Assembly (NCBI RefSeq): GCF_027579695.1
Contig: NC_083590.1
Span: 19,733,799 to 19,797,798 of the forward strand
Direction of reading: 5' to 3'
Length of the DNA stretch: 64,000 nt
Origin: Neoarius graeffei
Taxonomy: Eukaryota > Chordata > Actinopteri > Siluriformes > Ariidae
In this document: positions 10,541-21,200 of the stretch, one piece after another
How the letters are laid out: each line of letters begins with the position of its first letter
Numbering within the stretch: position 1 is the stretch's first letter
Translations under genes and position numbers: made by a program
Notes under the pieces: model-generated
Seen by the model: the letters and a program-made list of their open reading frames with translations, nothing else
The model's database searches: none
What the model was told of the DNA's origin: nothing

Positions 10541-11025
10541 GACAATAACTTCTGGTTGATCTTGAGTCAAAGCAGTTAATGTAACGCAAGTACATGTCAT
10601 ATTCCTACAGTCCAGAGTGTTAAATATTTCAGGTTTTGTTTAACATGTGTGTCTCAGGTGTTTGATGCATCTCTGAGTGTCAGTAGGAGGTGATTTGAGC
10701 GCAGAGATATTTTTATTTTGATAATATTTGCTGTGCGTAGGATGTTTTAGTGGTGTACAAAGGCATGGAGACCTTCCAGTACACAAAAAAAATAATCAGT
10801 AGTAAACTGAGCAAAGATTGACTGATGTATTATTATTAAAACAAATAATAATAATAAACACCATCTCTAGTGTATTATATTAACAGCTTGTTAGCGCGTC
10901 ATGTCTCTCTGTTGCTAGGCAACTGAGCAATAATAGGCCGAACCCGGAAGTTAATTAGTAACTGAAGCTAAATGCAGCAGCGGCACCAAAGAAAGACAGA
11001 AAGGAAACAAAAAACTTGTATACAT

Positions 11026-11624
11026 GAGTGATTCCACGCTTATGGGTACTGAAATGGGGACATGAACTTATTCACCTAAAAGCATTTCTTTTTTTACCAT
11101 CAGGTCACAAAACATGTAATCTTTAATGAATGATGTGTTAAAAGATAACTTTAATTTTCTGAGATGTAATAAAAACATATTTATATGCCAAAGTCAAGCC
11201 TATGAGTTCCAAAATGATGTCTGTTCCATTACTTCTGTTACGATTGTCCATCTCGCGTCTGTTACAAATTAATTACAATCTAGCTATATACCATGTTAAT
11301 CTTATTGAAAGAATGTGTATGTTTATTCTACTACACATGTTTATTAATTATATTTGCTAAAACATCACCTTCCTATGTTTCAAAAAGTAATTCTACATTG
11401 TTAAAATTGAGAATATATATGTCCACAACACTTCTGTTACGTTCTGACTTTGGCATATAAATATGTTTTTATTACATTTCAGAAAATTAAAGTTATCTTT
11501 TAACATATTCATTAAAGATTACATGTTTTGTGACCTGATGGTAAAAAAAAAGAAATGGTTTTAGGTGAATTTTTAAAAATAAGTTCATGTCCCCATTTCA
11601 GTACCCATAAGCGTGGAATCACTC
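11026..11624. mobile_element. Foldback/MITE with about 180-bp inverted repeats
   Basis: The left end GAGTGATTCCACGCTTATGG is matched by the inverse at 11600-11624. The arms remain alignable for about 180 bp (to about 11205 and from about 11440), including ttggcatataaatatg and its complement. It has no coding content. The family is unassigned. Confidence 0.88.
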
Positions 11625-11729
11625 GTATATAATTTGTATTTCCCTAAATGTAGTGCTGAATTACTAAGAAAAGGCTAAAGATTAGTAATTCGCTATTATG
11701 AGCGCTTGCTGCTAGCCGCCATCTTTATT

Positions 11730-11988
11730 ACGTCATTCTGACGTCACGACTGAGCTCTCTCAAGAACAAAATGTATTTGTTAATACAAAATAAATATGAA
11801 TTAAAGTTGCAATATAATTAATATAAATTAAATTTTATATACTTTTTTATTATTATTGTAAAATTGCTAGCTAGCCGTATGGTTGTACGGAAATGACGTC
11901 AGGTTTCCATGACAACAAGACGCAGCTCAGCTCCAGAGGGAAAACACAGAGTGCAGAGAGAGAGAGAGAGGGGAACGCGGCAGGAATG
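11730..11988 (+). promoter_or_regulatory. Candidate promoter and non-coding first exon, CRE and X-box sites
   Basis: Two perfect CRE palindromes, TGACGTCA, lie at 11739-11746 and 11894-11901. An RFX X-box-like site GTTTCCATGACAAC lies at 11903-11916, and another, GTTGCTAGGCAAC, upstream at 10911-10923. They are followed by a purine-rich stretch and a donor-like aat|gtgagt at 11987/11988. The layout suits the 5' untranslated exon of a + strand gene, most simply matcap2 whose first coding exon is 6.2 kb downstream. No transcript evidence is available, and part of it could be transposon-derived. Confidence 0.35.
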
Positions 11989-12347
11989 TGAGTAGAGTGT
12001 TTATAACATTATCCTTATGATATTTTCATTACTTACAGAAATATTAATTTTGTGTGTAAACAGGAGTGTTTCTGTTCCAGCTACTGAAAACACCAGGGGC
12101 TGAGTCAGGTTTCCCTGGGGCTTGGATTTAAGAGAGATTGTCATAGATAGGTTGGGGAGGTTTTATCTAACTTTACAAGAAATATTCTCACCCACACACT
12201 TTCACAGGTTATGACATCTTTATTAGTGATTTCTGCACTGCTCTTTTACATTTATGTACTTCACTTCTTTCTGTCTCATTATTAACACCCATAATGTCTC
12301 AGGAAACTCAAGCATGTGTCAACTGACTATTAAAATTTATCATTAGT

Positions 12348-12354
<7 letters not shown>

Positions 12355-12394
<40 letters not shown>
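12355..12394. repeat. (TA)n microsatellite
   Basis: Uninterrupted TA dinucleotides immediately left of a Tc1 element that uses TA as target. Confidence 0.97.
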
Positions 12395-12397
<3 letters not shown>

Positions 12398-13952
12398 TGC
12401 TCACAAAAATTAAAGGAGCACTTTAAAGAAACACATTAGATACATCAGATCTCAATATGAAGTTGGATATCTATACAAATATCGACAGGGCAATGTCTTA
12501 GGAACAAAAGGATGCAAAGTCTTTTAATGGAAATAAAAGTTTTCAGCCTACAGAGGGCTCAATTGTGTAGACACCCTAAAATCAGAGTGAAATGAAGATG
12601 TGGCAGGCTAGTCCATTTTTTCAAAAACTTAATTTCTGCAACTCAAAATGCTTTTCAGTATCTTGTGTGGCCCCCACAAGCTTGTATGCATGCTTGACAA
12701 CGTCGCGGCATGCTCCTAATGAGACGACGGATGGTGTCTTGTGGCATTTCCTCCCAGATCTGTGTGAGGGCATCCCTGAGCTGTTCTACAGTCTGAGGAG
12801 CAACTTGGCGGCGCCTAATGGACCGAAACATAATGTCCCACACATGTTCTATTGGGTTTAAGTCAGGGGATCGTGAAGGCCATTCAATTGTTTCAATTCC
12901 TTCATCCTCCAGGTACTGCCTGCATACTCTTGCCACATGAGGCCGTGCATTGTCGTGCATTAGGAGGAAACCAGGACCTACTGCACCAGCGTAGGGTCTG
13001 ACAATGGGTTGAAGGATTTCATCTCGATACCTTATGGCAGTCAGAGAACCATTTCCTAGGCAGTAGAGGTCTGTGCGTCCCTCCATGGATATGCCCCCCC
13101 AGACTATCACTGACCCACCACCAAACCTGTCATGTTGAACGACGTTGCAGGCAGCATAACATTCTCCTTGTCTTCTCCAGACTCTTTCACGTCTATCACA
13201 GGTGCCCAGGGTGAACCTGCTCTCGTCTGTGAAAAGTACAGGGTGCCAGTGACGGACTTGCCAATTCTGGTGTTCTTCAGCAAATGCCAGTCGAGCTCCA
13301 TGGTGCTGGGCAGTGAGCACAGGGCCCACTACAGGACGTCGGGCCCTCAGGCCACCTTCATGAAGTCTGTTCCTGATTGTTTGGGTAGAGACATTCACAC
13401 CAGTGGCCCTCTGGAGGTCATTCTGTAGGGCACAAGCAGTGCTCAGCCTGTTCCGCCTTGCTGATGGCTTGAGGACCTTCTACGGCCCTGTCCAGCTCTC
13501 CGAGAATAACCACCAGTCTCCTGAAATCTCCTCCATGTTCTGGAGATTGTGCTGGGAGACACATTAAACCTTCTTGCTGCAGCACGTGTGGATGTGCCAT
13601 CCTGGAGAAGTTGGACAACCTGTGCAACTTCTGTAGGGTTAAGGAATCGCCTCATACTGCCAGTAGAGATAATTACTCAAGCCAAAACCAGCACGAGTGA
13701 AAAATCAGCTAAAAAAGATCAAGAGGGAGAAACTTGAAATGACCTCCACATGTAAAACCAGTCCTGTTTTGAGGGTTTTCTGATTGTTGCCACTGTGGTG
13801 CACCTGTTGTTAATTCCATGAACACCAATACAGCTGAAAGTGATTAACGATGCCCTCAGCTGCTTAACCAACCAGAAAATTATCAGACAGGTTTAACTGA
13901 TTTCATGCCAGGCCCAATAAAAAAAGTGTTCCTTTAATTTTTGTGAGCAGTG
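12395..13952 (-). mobile_element. Tc1-like transposon A
   Basis: The ends are CACTGCTCACAAAAATTAAA and its inverse (26 of 27 bases match), flanked by TA. The 1558-bp length is usual for Tc1 elements. It carries one transposase gene on the - strand. Confidence 0.95.
12655..13655 (-). pseudogene. Tc1-A transposase with one frameshift
   Basis: The N-terminal part (13655 to about 13475) starts MRRFLNPTEVAQVVQLLQDG and holds the paired-like helix-turn-helix with ARRFNVSPSTISRTWRRF. One frameshift near 13470-13485 separates it from the catalytic part, which ends at 12655. The DDE residues are visible as LFTDESRF, LMHDNARPH and NPIEHVWD. The frame ends GGHTRY before a stop. Apart from that single shift, the frame is open and near full length for the family (about 330-340 residues). 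Its position in the TIR-bounded element confirms identity. Confidence 0.92.
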
Positions 13953-13995
13953 TATATATATCCCCTTTAGGACCACAAAAACAAATTCTAAGCTA

Positions 13996-15532
13996 CAGTG
14001 GCATGCAAAAGTTTGGACACCCTTGCTGAAAATGTCTGTTACTGTGAATAGTTAAGTGAGCAGAAGATGAACTGATCACCAAAAGGCATAAAGGTAAAGA
14101 CGAGACATTTCTTTTCAGCGTTTTCTGCAAGGTTTGTGTATTATTTTTGTTTTGTACAACTGGAGAGTGAAAAAAGAAAAGGAACACCAGGCGAAAGCTT
14201 GTGCACCCCAATACATTTGAATTCTCAGGGTAACTTTTACCAAGGTTCCAGACCTTAATTAGCTTATTGAGCTGTGGCTTGTTCAAATTATTTGTTAGGA
14301 AAGGTCAGATGATGCAGATTTCAAAGCTGTATAAATTCTCTGACTCCTCAAACTTGTCCCTAAAATCAACAGCCATGGGCTCCTCTAAGCAACTCCGTCG
14401 CATTCTGAATAATAAAATAATTGATGCTCACAAAGCAGGAGAAGGCTACAAGAACGTAGCAAAGTGTTTTCAGGTAGCTGTTTCCTCAGACTGTAATGGA
14501 ATTAAGAAATGGCAGTTAACAGAAACGGTGGAGATCAAGGTGAGGTCTGGAAGATGAAGAAAACTTTCTGAAAGAACTGCTCGTTGGATTGCTAGAAAGG
14601 CAAATAAAAACCCCCTGTTTGACTGCAAAAGACCTTCAGAAAGATTTAGCAGACCCTGTGTCTGAACCACAAAATTCAGCGTCTGAAGTTTGCAAATGAA
14701 CATCTAAGCAAGCCTGATGCATTTTGGAAACAAGTCCTGTGGACTGATGAAATCAAAATAGAACTTTTTGACCACAATGTGCAAAGGTATGTTTGGAGAA
14801 GAAAGGGTGCCAAACTCCAGGAAAAGAACACCTCTCCGACTCTGAAGCATGGGTGTGGATCGATCATGCTTTGGGGTTGTGTTGCAGCCAGTGGCACAGG
14901 GCACATTTCATTGGTCGAGGGAAGCATGGATTCGAATAAATACCAGCAAATTCTGGAAGCAAACATCACACCATCTGTAAAAAAGTTGAAGTTGAAAAGA
15001 GGACGGGTCCTACAATAAAATGATGATCCAAAACACACCTCAAAATCTACAATGGAATACCTCAAGAGGCACAAGCTGAAGGTTTTGCCCTGCCCCTCAC
15101 AGTCCCCTGACCTAAACATCATTGATAATCTGTGGATAGATCTCAAAAGAGCAGTGCATGCAAGACAGCCCAGGAAACTTGTAGAACTGGAAGCCTTTTG
15201 CAAGGACGAATGCACAAATATCCCCCAGGTAAGAACTGAAAGATTATTAGCTGGCTACAAAAAGTGTTTACAAGCTGTGATACTTGCCAAAGGGGGTGGT
15301 ACTAAGTACTGACCATGTCAGGTGCCCAAACTTTTGCTTCATGGCCTTTTCATTTTTTGGTATTTTACACCTGTAAATGATGGAAATAAAAATGTAATCT
15401 TGCAGAAAATATTAAAGAAATGTGTCATCTTTACCCTTATGCCTTTTGGTGATCAGTTCATCTTCTGCTCACTTAACTATTCACAGTAACAGACATTTTC
15501 AGCAAGGGTGCCCAAACTTTTGCATGCCACTG
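13996..15532 (+). mobile_element. Tc1-like transposon B
   Basis: Long inverted ends start CAGTGGCATGCAAAAGTTTG and extend through the gatgaactgatcaccaaaag block for about 100 bp. TA flanks both sides. It begins only 43 bp after Tc1-A. Confidence 0.95.
14375..15312 (+). pseudogene. Tc1-B transposase, heavily decayed
   Basis: It starts MGSSKQLRRILNNKIIDAHK. Several frameshifts and stops follow (for example before 14570 and at 15016). In the catalytic part, the second Asp region reads NDDPKHTSKS after a stop codon, and the family motif NPIENLW has become NIIDNLW, so the catalytic Glu is replaced. The frame ends with GGGTKY. It cannot make an active enzyme. Confidence 0.9.
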
Positions 15533-16122
15533 TACATCATTATGTTATATTACAACATTCAAAATCCCAGATGGAGATCCCGTCTCACAGGACTATGATC
15601 ATATAATTTAATGTCTTCCAGGTTTCTTTGTCTCACACACACACACGAACATAAACACCATTTTCTCCAGTGTATCCAGGCTCGGTTGACTGCAGCAGCT
15701 CATTTGTAGTATCTGGACAACACAAATTTATGTTGACATTAATACTACATGGCAAAACAAAGCCAAAAAAACTATTTTATCCCAATATGTGACTAATATG
15801 CCAAAGGCTGGCTATGGTCTGGTCGGCTGGCCGGTTGTGTGTAGGCTACATGTAGCATTAAAACATCTGATTAAATTATGTCAGGGCAAGTATTGGTGTT
15901 TACATGAACACATATTGTTGTTGACCTTTTAAATATACTTTGTCAGGGCAAATAGACCACCACTGTAGATATTCATTAAACCACTCAAACCTTTGAGCTC
16001 GCCTGGCGCACTAATCATACAGACCCTACGCTGTAAATTCAACGTCACAAGGCTACACCGAGTGGTTTCTGTGCAGCAACAGAATTCGATAGGTTACAGT
16101 GTTGATAGATTTTATATATATA
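15533..16122. other. Intergenic spacer between Tc1-B and Tc1-C
   Basis: No gene or repeat boundary recognised, apart from a short (CA)n at about 15632-15645. Confidence 0.5.
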
Positions 16123-17735
16123 CACAGTGTTGCTTGAAAGTTTGTGAATCCTTTAGAATTTTCTATATTTCTGCATAAATATGACCTAAAACATCATCAG
16201 ATTTTCACACAAGTCCTAAAAGTAGATAAAGAGAACCCAGTTAAACAAATGAGACAAAAATATTATACTTGGTCATTTATTTATTGAGGAAAATGATCCA
16301 ATATTACATATCTGTGAGTGGCAAAAGTATGTGAACCTTTGCTTTCAGTATCTGGTGTGACCCCCTTGTGCAGCAATAACTGCAACTAAACATTTCTGGT
16401 AACTGTTGATCAGTCCTGCACACCGGCTTGGAGGAATTTTAGCCCATTCCTCCGTACAGAACAGCTTCAACTCTGGGATGTTGGTGGGTTTCCTCACATG
16501 AACTGCTCGCTTCAGGTCCTTCCACAACATTTCGATTGGATTAAGGTCAGGACTTTGACTTGGCCATTCCAAAACATTAAATTTATTCTTCTTTAACCAT
16601 TCTTTGGTAGAACGACTTGTGTGCTTAGGGTCGTTGTCTTGCTGCATGACCCACCTTCTCTTGAGATTCAGTTCATGGACAGATGTCCTGACATTTTCTT
16701 TTAGGATTCGCTGGTATAATTCAGAATTCATTGTTCCATCAATGATGGCAAGCCGTCCTGGCCCAGATGCAGCAAAACAGGCCCAAACCATGATACTACC
16801 ACCACCATGTTTCACAGATGGGATAAGGTTCTTATGCTGGAATGCAGTGTTTTCCTTTCTCCAAACAGAACGCTTCTCATTTAAACCAAAAAGTTCTATT
16901 TTGGTCTCATCCGTCCACAAAACATTTTTCCAATAGCCTTCTGGCTTGTCCACATGATCTTTAGCAAACTGCAGACGAGCAGCAATGTTCTTTTTGGAGA
17001 GCAGTGGCTTTCTCCTTGCAACCCTGCCATGCACACCATTGTTGTTCAGTGTTCTCCTGATGGTGGACTCATGAACATTAGCATTAGCCAATGTGAGAGA
17101 GGCCTTCAGTTGCTTGAAGTTACCCTGGGGTCCTTTGTGACCTCGCCGACTATTACACGCCTTGCTCTTGGAGTGATCTTTGTTGGTCGACCACTCCTGG
17201 GGAGGGTAACAATGGTCTTGGATTTCCTCCATTTGTACACAATCTGTCTGACTGTGGATTGGTGGAGTCCAAACTCTTTAGAGATGGTTTTGTAACCTTT
17301 TCCAGCCTGATGAGCATCAACAATACTTTTTCTAAGGTCCTCAGAAATCTCCTTTGTTCGCGGCATGATACACTTCCACAAACATGTGTTGTGAAGATCA
17401 GACTTTGATAGATCCCTGCTCTTTAAATAAAACAGGGTGCCCACTCACACCTGATTGTCATCCCATTGATTGAAAACACCTGACTCTAATTTCACCTTCA
17501 AATTAACTGCTAATCCTAGAGGTTCACATACTTTTGCCACTCACAGATATGTAATATTGGATCAGTTTCCTCAATAAATAAATGACCAAGTATAATATTT
17601 TTGTCTGATTTGTTTAACTGGGTTCTCTTTATCTACTTTTAGGACTTGTGTGAAAATATGATGATGTTTTAGGTCACATTTATGCAGAAATATAGAAAAT
17701 TCTCAAGGGTTCACAAACTTTCAAGCACCACTGTG
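16123..17735 (-). mobile_element. Tc1-like transposon C
   Basis: The ends are CACAGTGTTGCTTGAAAGTT and the inverse, with TA on both sides. The inverted repeats continue through agttaaacaaatgagacaaa and further for about 200 bp. The transposase is on the - strand. Confidence 0.95.
16345..17366 (-). pseudogene. Tc1-C transposase, nearly intact
   Basis: The start codon is at 17366 (MPRTKEISEDLRKSIVDAHQ). The DNA-binding helix-turn-helix includes GLHQSTVRQIVYKWR, followed by a GRPTKITPRA hook-like motif. A single frameshift near 17110-17140 joins it to the catalytic part, where the triad is visible as LWTDETK, QQDNDPKH and NPIEMLW. The C-terminus is GGHTRY at 16345. Without the shift the length would be about 340 residues, as in active fish Tc1 elements. 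Confidence 0.93.
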
Positions 17736-17737
17736 TA

Positions 17738-17742
<5 letters not shown>

Positions 17743-17783
<41 letters not shown>
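17743..17783. repeat. (GT)n/(TA)n microsatellite
   Basis: A short GT run passes into uninterrupted TA repeats right after Tc1-C. Confidence 0.95.
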
Positions 17784-17789
<6 letters not shown>

Positions 17790-18206
17790 ACACCCATGGT
17801 TGATGACTTACCATCTGTTTTCATCGAGAAAAATCCAACAATCATGGTTTGAAGTCGTCTTCCAACCAGTTCTAAATGTTCTTCTGTTGGCGGTTAGCAA
17901 CATTTTCTATATGCACTGTGCATTGCTCAGTCCCTCCCTCCCCCCCCCACCACCTCCTTTCCCTGTTTCCCTTGTGTTCCCCTTCTCTGTATTTGGATGC
18001 TGCAAGTCAAGTTGTGATCTGTTTCAGCCAGTTGTTTTTGATTAATCGCTTATTTTTTTTGAGGACGAAAGTACCTGGGGCTAGGCTCAAAATCCCCGGG
18101 GTTATAGCTCCAAGTGATAGAGCCTAATGACGCCTAATGAAGCTCCTGTGTGCTTTATTCTCAGCTGGACCTCATCTTTCTTCATCTTTCCCAGAGGAGC
18201 TCAGCA

Positions 18207-18231
18207 ATGCTGAAAGCCATTAAAGTTACAG
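18207..18231 (+). CDS. matcap2: matcap2 first coding exon
   Basis: ATG at 18207-18209 gives MLKAIKVT plus one base, with a consensus donor acag|gtgagt. The exon probably starts upstream after tctcag near 18163. The start is chosen because it is in phase with the next exon; an alternative upstream start in another exon is possible. Confidence 0.65.
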
Positions 18232-21200
18232 GTGAGTTTCATGGATTAACTGTTAAATCTGACGTTATAAAAATTCAAATAAATCAAAAATAATTATCAA
18301 TAATGATCCACAGCAATAGTTTTAAGAAGGTGCTTGCATGTTTCTTGTTGGAAAAAAAAGTAAATCAGAATTTCTTTCGAAGACTTTGTAGTTATGATCA
18401 TTGTTCTTCATCACTGGTTGTAACACGAAAGGGAAAAATATTAAATGCGATGTGCATTCAGGAGACTGTACGGATGTAGAAGAGAACGTCTACTGACTCA
18501 GATTCAGTCTGTATTTAGGGTCTGAGCACCGGAGGTGTCCACCAGAAGGCGCTGCACCGAGGTGCAAAACCCTGTTGTTTTCCTAAGGATTCTTATTTAT
18601 TATTATTATTATTATTATTTTCTTCAAGACATGGCAATTTTTGAGGTGGTTCCCATAGGTGAAAACTCGTGAAATTTGGTACACACATCAGTCCTGGCCA
18701 CCGCTACTCAGGGATAGAGGCTTGGCCCCAGGTGTGTCCAGGGGACTCCATAGTGCCCACACAAGTCATTGAGACTTTTGCCCGGTATATAGTTTCTCCT
18801 ACCGGTGTCAAATTTGGTAGGTGTGTGAGGTGTCCCAAGACGAACAACATTCTAAGGTACATTGTATTCGCCATACTCAACAGGAAATTAGTTATTTTTG
18901 GTTTTGTGCATTTTGACACATTACATTTTGACGTTCTCTTCCTAGGCAGTCTGTTGGATTCATGACAGATTTGGTATACTGGAGGTGTTCGGGCTCTTCA
19001 TCGTCACTTGCAGCTATATTTTATATTTTACTTTTTGATTATGTCATTGTTGATATGGTGAAGTAGTACATGCAGGGTGAGATGAGATGTCTCATAAACA
19101 TTTATGGAAGGAGTCTGTAGTTTCATTGCTTTGTAACAGCCAGAGGTAAAAGCTGTAACTTTTCTGATGTGGGAAAGACTTCAGAACAGAGGAGTTTACA
19201 CATTACTGCTTCACTGCTGTACACCATGCTATACTGTGTAATTAATATGATTAATATTCAGTACCTTACTATTGCCTCTGGCGGCACGGTGGTGTAGTGG
19301 TTAGCACTGTCGCCTCACAGTAAGAAGGTCCGGGTTCGAGCCCCGTGGCCGGCGAGGGCCTTTCTGTGTGGAGTTTGCATGTTCTCCCCGTGTCCGCGTG
19401 GGTTTCCTCCGGGTGCTCCGGTTTCCCCCACAGTCCAAAGACATGCAGGTTAGGTTAACTGGTGACTCTAAATTGACCGTAGGTGTGAATGTGAGTGTGA
19501 ATGGTTGTCTGTGTCTATGTGTCAGCCCTGTGATGACCTGGCGACTTGTCCAGGGTGTACCCTGCCTTTTGCCCGTAGTCAGCTGGGATAGGCTCCAGCT
19601 CGCCTGCGACCCTGTAGAACAGGATAAAGCGGCTAGAGATGATGAGATGAGATGAGACTATTGCCTCTGCAGATATTCCTGCTCAGACAGAAAGGCAACC
19701 ACTTCTTATTTTTAATAACATAAAAATAACTTCTTTCTTTTGGCTGCTCCCGATTAGGGGTCTCCACAGCGGATCTTTCGTCTCCATTGCTCCCTGTCTT
19801 CCGCATCCTTCTCTACCACTTTCATGTCCTCTCTCACCACGTCCATGTATCTCCTCTTTGGCCTTCCTCGCTTTCGTTTGCCTGGCAGCTCCATCCTTAA
19901 CATTCTCCTTCCAACATCTCTTCTCAGGATGTGCCCATACCATCTCAGTCTCATCTCTCTTAGCTTCATTCCCAAGCTCTCCACATGTGCTGTCCCTCTG
20001 ATGTGCTCGTTCCTTATCCTGTCCAACCTCCCATCGCAAACCTTAACATCCTCAACTCCGCCACCTCCAACTTTGCCTCCTGTCTCTTCGTTAAGGGTAC
20101 GGTCTCCAATCCGTACATCACAGCTGCTCTCACTACTGTCTTATACATCTTTTACTAGGACTTTCCTATCACAAATGACTCCCAAAATCCTTCTCCAACT
20201 GCTCCACCCTGCCTGCACTCTCTTTCTCACCTCACTATCTCAGCCCCCATTTTCCTGCACAGTCGACCCCAGGGACTTGAATTCACCAACTTTCTTTACG
20301 TCTACTCCTTGCATCTTCACTACACTCATCCCCATTCTCACTGATGCACATGTATTCTGTTTTGTACCTTACTATTCCCTCTGCAGATATTCCTGCTCAG
20401 ACAGAAAGGCAACCACTTATTATTTTTAATAACAACGTAAAAATAACATGACATTATAAATAATAACCCATGATATTACTTAAATTTAACTAACCATAAT
20501 GTTAGTCAGTTGACACATGACACTCCACTTAGTTCATACATGATCATTTCACCTCATGGAGCTTTGTTACAGTAATCGGCTGTGACGATGAAGCCGCGCC
20601 CTTCCAGCTCATTGCCCTCGTTCGAAGCTTGCTGCTGTTGTGATTCGATGCCTCGGGTGTTTTTTTTTTTTTTTGCAGAAGCTCGAGTCCTCTCACTGCC
20701 TGTGTACTCCCTCTGTCCGAACTAATCAGGATCATTTTAATGAAGCATGGCACAGTGCGTCCTCAAACTCACAGCTCACCCACCCCAGACACCGAGGTCA
20801 GTTTAATTTACCGTGACTTGATTCAAGAAGACAAATAAATATCCTCATGCACAAAACATCCCAAGGTTTGTATCTGATGCAGAAGGACAGGGCAGATAAG
20901 ATGTCGAAAGCTGGCTGCAGTTTTGTCTTGCTGTAAGAATCTTTACAAGAGGCTTTGTTTTGTTCTTTCCATATCCATTTCATTTCTTGTAGTTACGGTT
21001 AGAACGCAGAGGGTTCGGTTTCCAGGAAAATGGAAAATGTTTGAGCTCATGTTAATTTACATCAGCTAGTTTTGTAAATCATTTTTTAATAGGCGTTGGC
21101 GTTCTGTTCCTCAATACAGAATTAATTAATCTGGTGTATGAAAGATTAAATAATTAAAGCAGTCTCTGATCCAATCTGATTTCTTCTTCCTGAGCCACGC

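Noticed and set aside
19290-19345. tRNA gene
   Set aside because: Box A and box B are present but the cloverleaf cannot be completed and the sequence continues as a full SINE with target duplication.
19368-19655. 95-codon frame with CLCLCVSPVMTWRLVQGVP
   Set aside because: Translation of the SINE; the same peptide appears from every copy in the window.
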